A stretch of DNA of 64,000 nt. Source: Corynebacterium sp. (GTDB lineage Bacteria > Actinomycetota > Actinomycetes > Mycobacteriales > Mycobacteriaceae). The stretch is taken from positions 126,039-190,038 of the forward strand of contig NZ_JAUNLS010000004.1 in assembly GCF_030532325.1 (NCBI RefSeq), given 5' to 3'. Made by a program: the position numbers and the translations under genes. This document shows positions 62,156 to 64,000 of this stretch, in pieces; position 1 is the first letter of the stretch, and each line of letters begins with the position of its first letter. The notes below the pieces were generated by a model. That model did no database searches. It had not been told where the DNA came from and worked only from the letters and a program-made list of their open reading frames with translations.

Positions 62156-62329
62156 ATGAGTCTTGATCCGAAGTTGCTTGAGATCCTCGTGTGTCCGCAG
62201 GATAAGGGCCCGCTGCTCTATCAGGAAGAGGAGCAGGTCCTTGTTAATGAGCGATTGGGGATTGCCTATCCGATTGAGGACGATATCCCAGTCATGCTCG
62301 TCGACCACGCCCGCGCGTGGCCGAGTTAA
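62156..62329 (+). CDS. Trm112-like small protein
   Basis: The 57-aa protein has the Trm112 pattern LLEILVCPQDKGPLL, a beta segment, then YPIEDDIPVMLVDHARAW. Eukaryotic and archaeal Trm112 activates several methyltransferases; the bacterial function is unclear. Only one cysteine is present, so the zinc knuckle seen in canonical members is missing. I place the start at ATG 62156 because a -10 box ends 7 nt before it. tyrS begins 72 nt downstream. Confidence 0.82.
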   Translation: MSLDPKLLEILVCPQDKGPLLYQEEEQVLVNERLGIAYPIEDDIPVMLVDHARAWPS

Positions 62330-62401
62330 CGAGCCAGACGGCGCTCAGCACCGACAATCCCACGACAACTTCCATCTACTACTAGAAAGCCCACCGACAC
62401 A

Positions 62402-63661
62402 ATGAACATCATTGATGAGCTCTCTTGGCGCGGTCTCATTAACCAGTCCACCGACCTCGATGCACTGCGCGAGGCATGCGAACAGCCCATCACCCTCTAC
62501 TGCGGATTCGACCCCACCGGTGACTCCCTGCATGCGGGTCACCTGGTTCCTATGATCATGCTGCGCCGCTTCCAGGAGTTCGGCCACACGCCGATCACCC
62601 TGGCCGGCGGCGCCACCGGCTTCATCGGGGATCCCCGCGACGTCGGCGAGCGCAGCATGCTGAGCTTGGAGACCATCGAGCACAACCTCGAGGCCATCAA
62701 GGGCCAGCTGCGCCGCTTTGTGGACTTCGAGGGGGAGAACCCCGCCGTCATGGTCAACAACGCAGACTGGACCATGTCCATGTCCGTTATCGACTTCCTG
62801 CGTGATGTGGGCAAGAACTTCTCCCTGAACACCATGCTGGACCGCGACACTGTCAAGCGACGCCTCGAAAGCGACGGCATCTCCTACACCGAGTTCTCCT
62901 ACATGCTGCTGCAGGCCAACGACTACGTGCAGCTGCGCCGCAACCACGACTGCGTCCTGCAGATCGGCGGCGGCGACCAGTGGGGCAACATTGTCTCCGG
63001 CGTGGACCTCAACCGCCGCGTGGATAACGCCAAGGTGCACGGCCTGACCGTGCCGCTGGTCACGGATGCCTCCGGACAGAAGTTTGGCAAATCTACCGGC
63101 GGCGGCAAGCTCTGGTTGGATCCGGAGAAGACCTCTGCGTACTCCTGGTACCAGTACTTCCTCAATGCCGGCGACTCCGTGGTCATCGACTACCTGCGCT
63201 GGTTCACCTTCCTCACCCAGGAGGAGATTGCCGAGTACGAGACCAAGGTTTCCGAGGAGCCCTTCAAGCGCGAAGCTCAGCGCCGTTTGGCTCAGGAGAT
63301 GACCGATCTGGTGCACGGCAAGGAGGCCACCAAGGCTGTGGAGCTGGCCGCGCAGGCACTGTTTGGCAAGGCCGAGCTGCGTGAGCTGGATGAGAAGACC
63401 CTGGCTGGGGCCTTGGCTGAGACCACCGTGGCGGAGATTGCTGCAGAGGAACCGCGCGGCATCGTCGACCTCCTCGTGGCCAGCGGCCTAGCCGATTCCA
63501 AGGGTGCCGCCCGCCGCACCATCAAGGAGGGCGGCGCGTACGTGAACAACGAGCGCATTGAGTCCGAAGACTGGACTCCTTCCGATGCCGACCTGCTGCA
63601 CGGCAGCTGGCTGGTACTGCGCCGCGGCAAGAAGAACTTCGCCGGTGCACGCCTGCACTAA
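62402..63661 (+). CDS. tyrS: Tyrosyl-tRNA synthetase
   Basis: Class I synthetase charging tRNA-Tyr, 419 aa. The HIGH motif appears as HAGH in [13 protein letters not shown] (about 40-52), and the Tyr-binding segment includes [10 protein letters not shown] (about 168). KMSKS appears as KFGKS (about 227). An S4-like RNA-binding domain ends the protein (about 355-415, [20 protein letters not shown]). No T-box leader is visible. A strong terminator follows at 63736. Confidence 0.97.
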   Translation: MNIIDELSWRGLINQSTDLDALREACEQPITLYCGFDPTGDSLHAGHLVPMIMLRRFQEFGHTPITLAGGATGFIGDPRDVGERSMLSLETIEHNLEAIKGQLRRFVDFEGENPAVMVNNADWTMSMSVIDFLRDVGKNFSLNTMLDRDTVKRRLESDGISYTEFSYMLLQANDYVQLRRNHDCVLQIGGGDQWGNIVSGVDLNRRVDNAKVHGLTVPLVTDASGQKFGKSTGGGKLWLDPEKTSAYSWYQYFLNAGDSVVIDYLRWFTFLTQEEIAEYETKVSEEPFKREAQRRLAQEMTDLVHGKEATKAVELAAQALFGKAELRELDEKTLAGALAETTVAEIAAEEPRGIVDLLVASGLADSKGAARRTIKEGGAYVNNERIESEDWTPSDADLLHGSWLVLRRGKKNFAGARLH

Positions 63662-63735
63662 AAAGGCAGTGGCTAGCTGCGCTGGCCGACGTCATTGAAG
63701 AACTGCGCCGCGCGCTCGTGAGTGCACTGTCGTTG
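63662..63735. other. Short gap after tyrS, nothing seen
   Basis: No gene or clear signal in these 74 nt before the terminator. Confidence 0.5.
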
Positions 63736-63772
63736 ATCCCACCCACACTCTGTGGGTGGGATTTGCTGTTTA
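63736..63772 (+). terminator. Terminator after tyrS
   Basis: A perfect 12-bp stem ATCCCACCCACA / TGTGGGTGGGAT with loop CTC (63736-63762), followed by TTGCTGTTTAA. Confidence 0.9.
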
Positions 63773-63782
63773 ACCAGCAGAT

Positions 63783-63811
63783 TTGGCAAGTGTGAAGGGC
63801 GTGCGTATATT
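63783..63811 (+). promoter_or_regulatory. rRNA operon promoter P1
   Basis: TTGGCA (63783-63788), 17-nt spacer, TATATT (63806-63811). First of two tandem promoters. Confidence 0.65.
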
Positions 63812-63858
63812 TATCTGGGTCGCCGCGAGAAGCGGTTGGCACGGAAGTTAACGGCAGG

Positions 63859-63888
63859 TTGACAAGGTAAAGCCTTGTTGATTATAGT
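63859..63888 (+). promoter_or_regulatory. rRNA operon promoter P2
   Basis: TTGACA (63859-63864), 18-nt spacer, TATAGT (63883-63888), a strong promoter placed about 110 nt before the window end. Confidence 0.8.
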
Positions 63889-64000
63889 GTGAATTCCGAG
63901 CGCCTGAGCGGAGTTGTTGCGGAGAAGCGATAACGATGCGCAGTGCGGATGATGTTTGAGAACTCAATAGTGTGCCAATGTACTTTTTGTGATGGTGTGT
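63889..64000 (+). promoter_or_regulatory. Leader of a ribosomal RNA operon (16S gene just outside)
   Basis: TTGAGAACTCAA (63956-63967) within GTTTGAGAACTCAATAGTGTG is the conserved antitermination/processing leader found before 16S rRNA in corynebacteria and mycobacteria. No 16S sequence is included yet. Confidence 0.8.

Overview
The window is a gene-dense, GC-rich stretch of actinobacterial core chromosome, almost certainly from a Corynebacterium. Supporting this are the order argC-J-B-D-F-R-G-H, the order aroC-aroK-aroB-aroQ-pepQ-efp-nusB, a DUF222/HNH gene of the 13E12-like type, a DUF4185 secreted protein, an EF-P of the PGKGP type, and many genes whose -10 element lies only 7-8 nt before the start codon (leaderless transcription). 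Base composition is clearly higher in GC than C. glutamicum. A member of the high-GC group (aurimucosum/minutissimum/striatum-like) is plausible, but the species cannot be fixed from this sequence.

Layout: (1) 221-16478, plus strand: aspS, a kinase-like gene, rarA, alaS, ruvX, mltG, aroE, a small prepilin peptidase, then aroC-aroK-aroB-aroQ, pepQ, efp and nusB. This joins tRNA charging, replication-fork maintenance, cell-wall glycan processing and the shikimate pathway. (2) 16512-20869, minus strand: a bidirectional terminator, then an overlapping operon (DUF368 membrane protein, amino-acid-binding lipoprotein, permease, ATPase), a small secreted/membrane protein, a 382-nt stretch rich in inverted repeats but without a credible gene, and a tRNA with a Leu (CAA) anticodon. 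(3) 20933-31252: polA, RDD protein, methyltransferase, rpsA, coaE, DUF4185 protein, DUF4259 protein, uvrB. (4) 31319-34690: two universal stress proteins and an HNH/DUF222 gene in a looser, skewed neighbourhood. (5) 34689-39760, minus strand: APP1-type phosphatase, HelD-like RNA polymerase helicase, DoxX-like protein with a long charged tail, MBL hydrolase. (6) 39867-50404: uvrA, a beta-lactamase-like lipoprotein, the infC-rpmI-rplT operon with attenuator and an ATC start, a TrmH-type methyltransferase, pheS-pheT, a small secreted protein. (7) 50531-59240: the complete arginine operon with argR inside it. (8) 59318-63661: amino acid permease, ornithine cyclodeaminase, a Trm112-like protein, tyrS. 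(9) 63736-64000: a strong terminator, two tandem promoters and the leader of a ribosomal RNA operon whose 16S gene must begin just outside the window.

The parts fit together as translation (four aminoacyl-tRNA synthetases, S1, L20, L35, IF3, EF-P, NusB, rRNA leader), DNA repair (uvrA, uvrB, polA, rarA, ruvX) and amino acid biosynthesis (aromatic and arginine families), with ornithine cyclodeaminase next to the arginine genes linking ornithine to proline. I found no prophage, insertion sequence or CRISPR array. No clearly undescribed multigene system stands out. The items most worth a second look are a shared 12-nt motif at argC, inside argD and at argG (likely ArgR sites), the coupling of a DUF368 protein to an amino acid ABC transporter, the DUF4185 candidate arabinan hydrolase, the class-I-shaped tRNA with a CAA anticodon, the infC leader, and the structured non-coding block before the tRNA.
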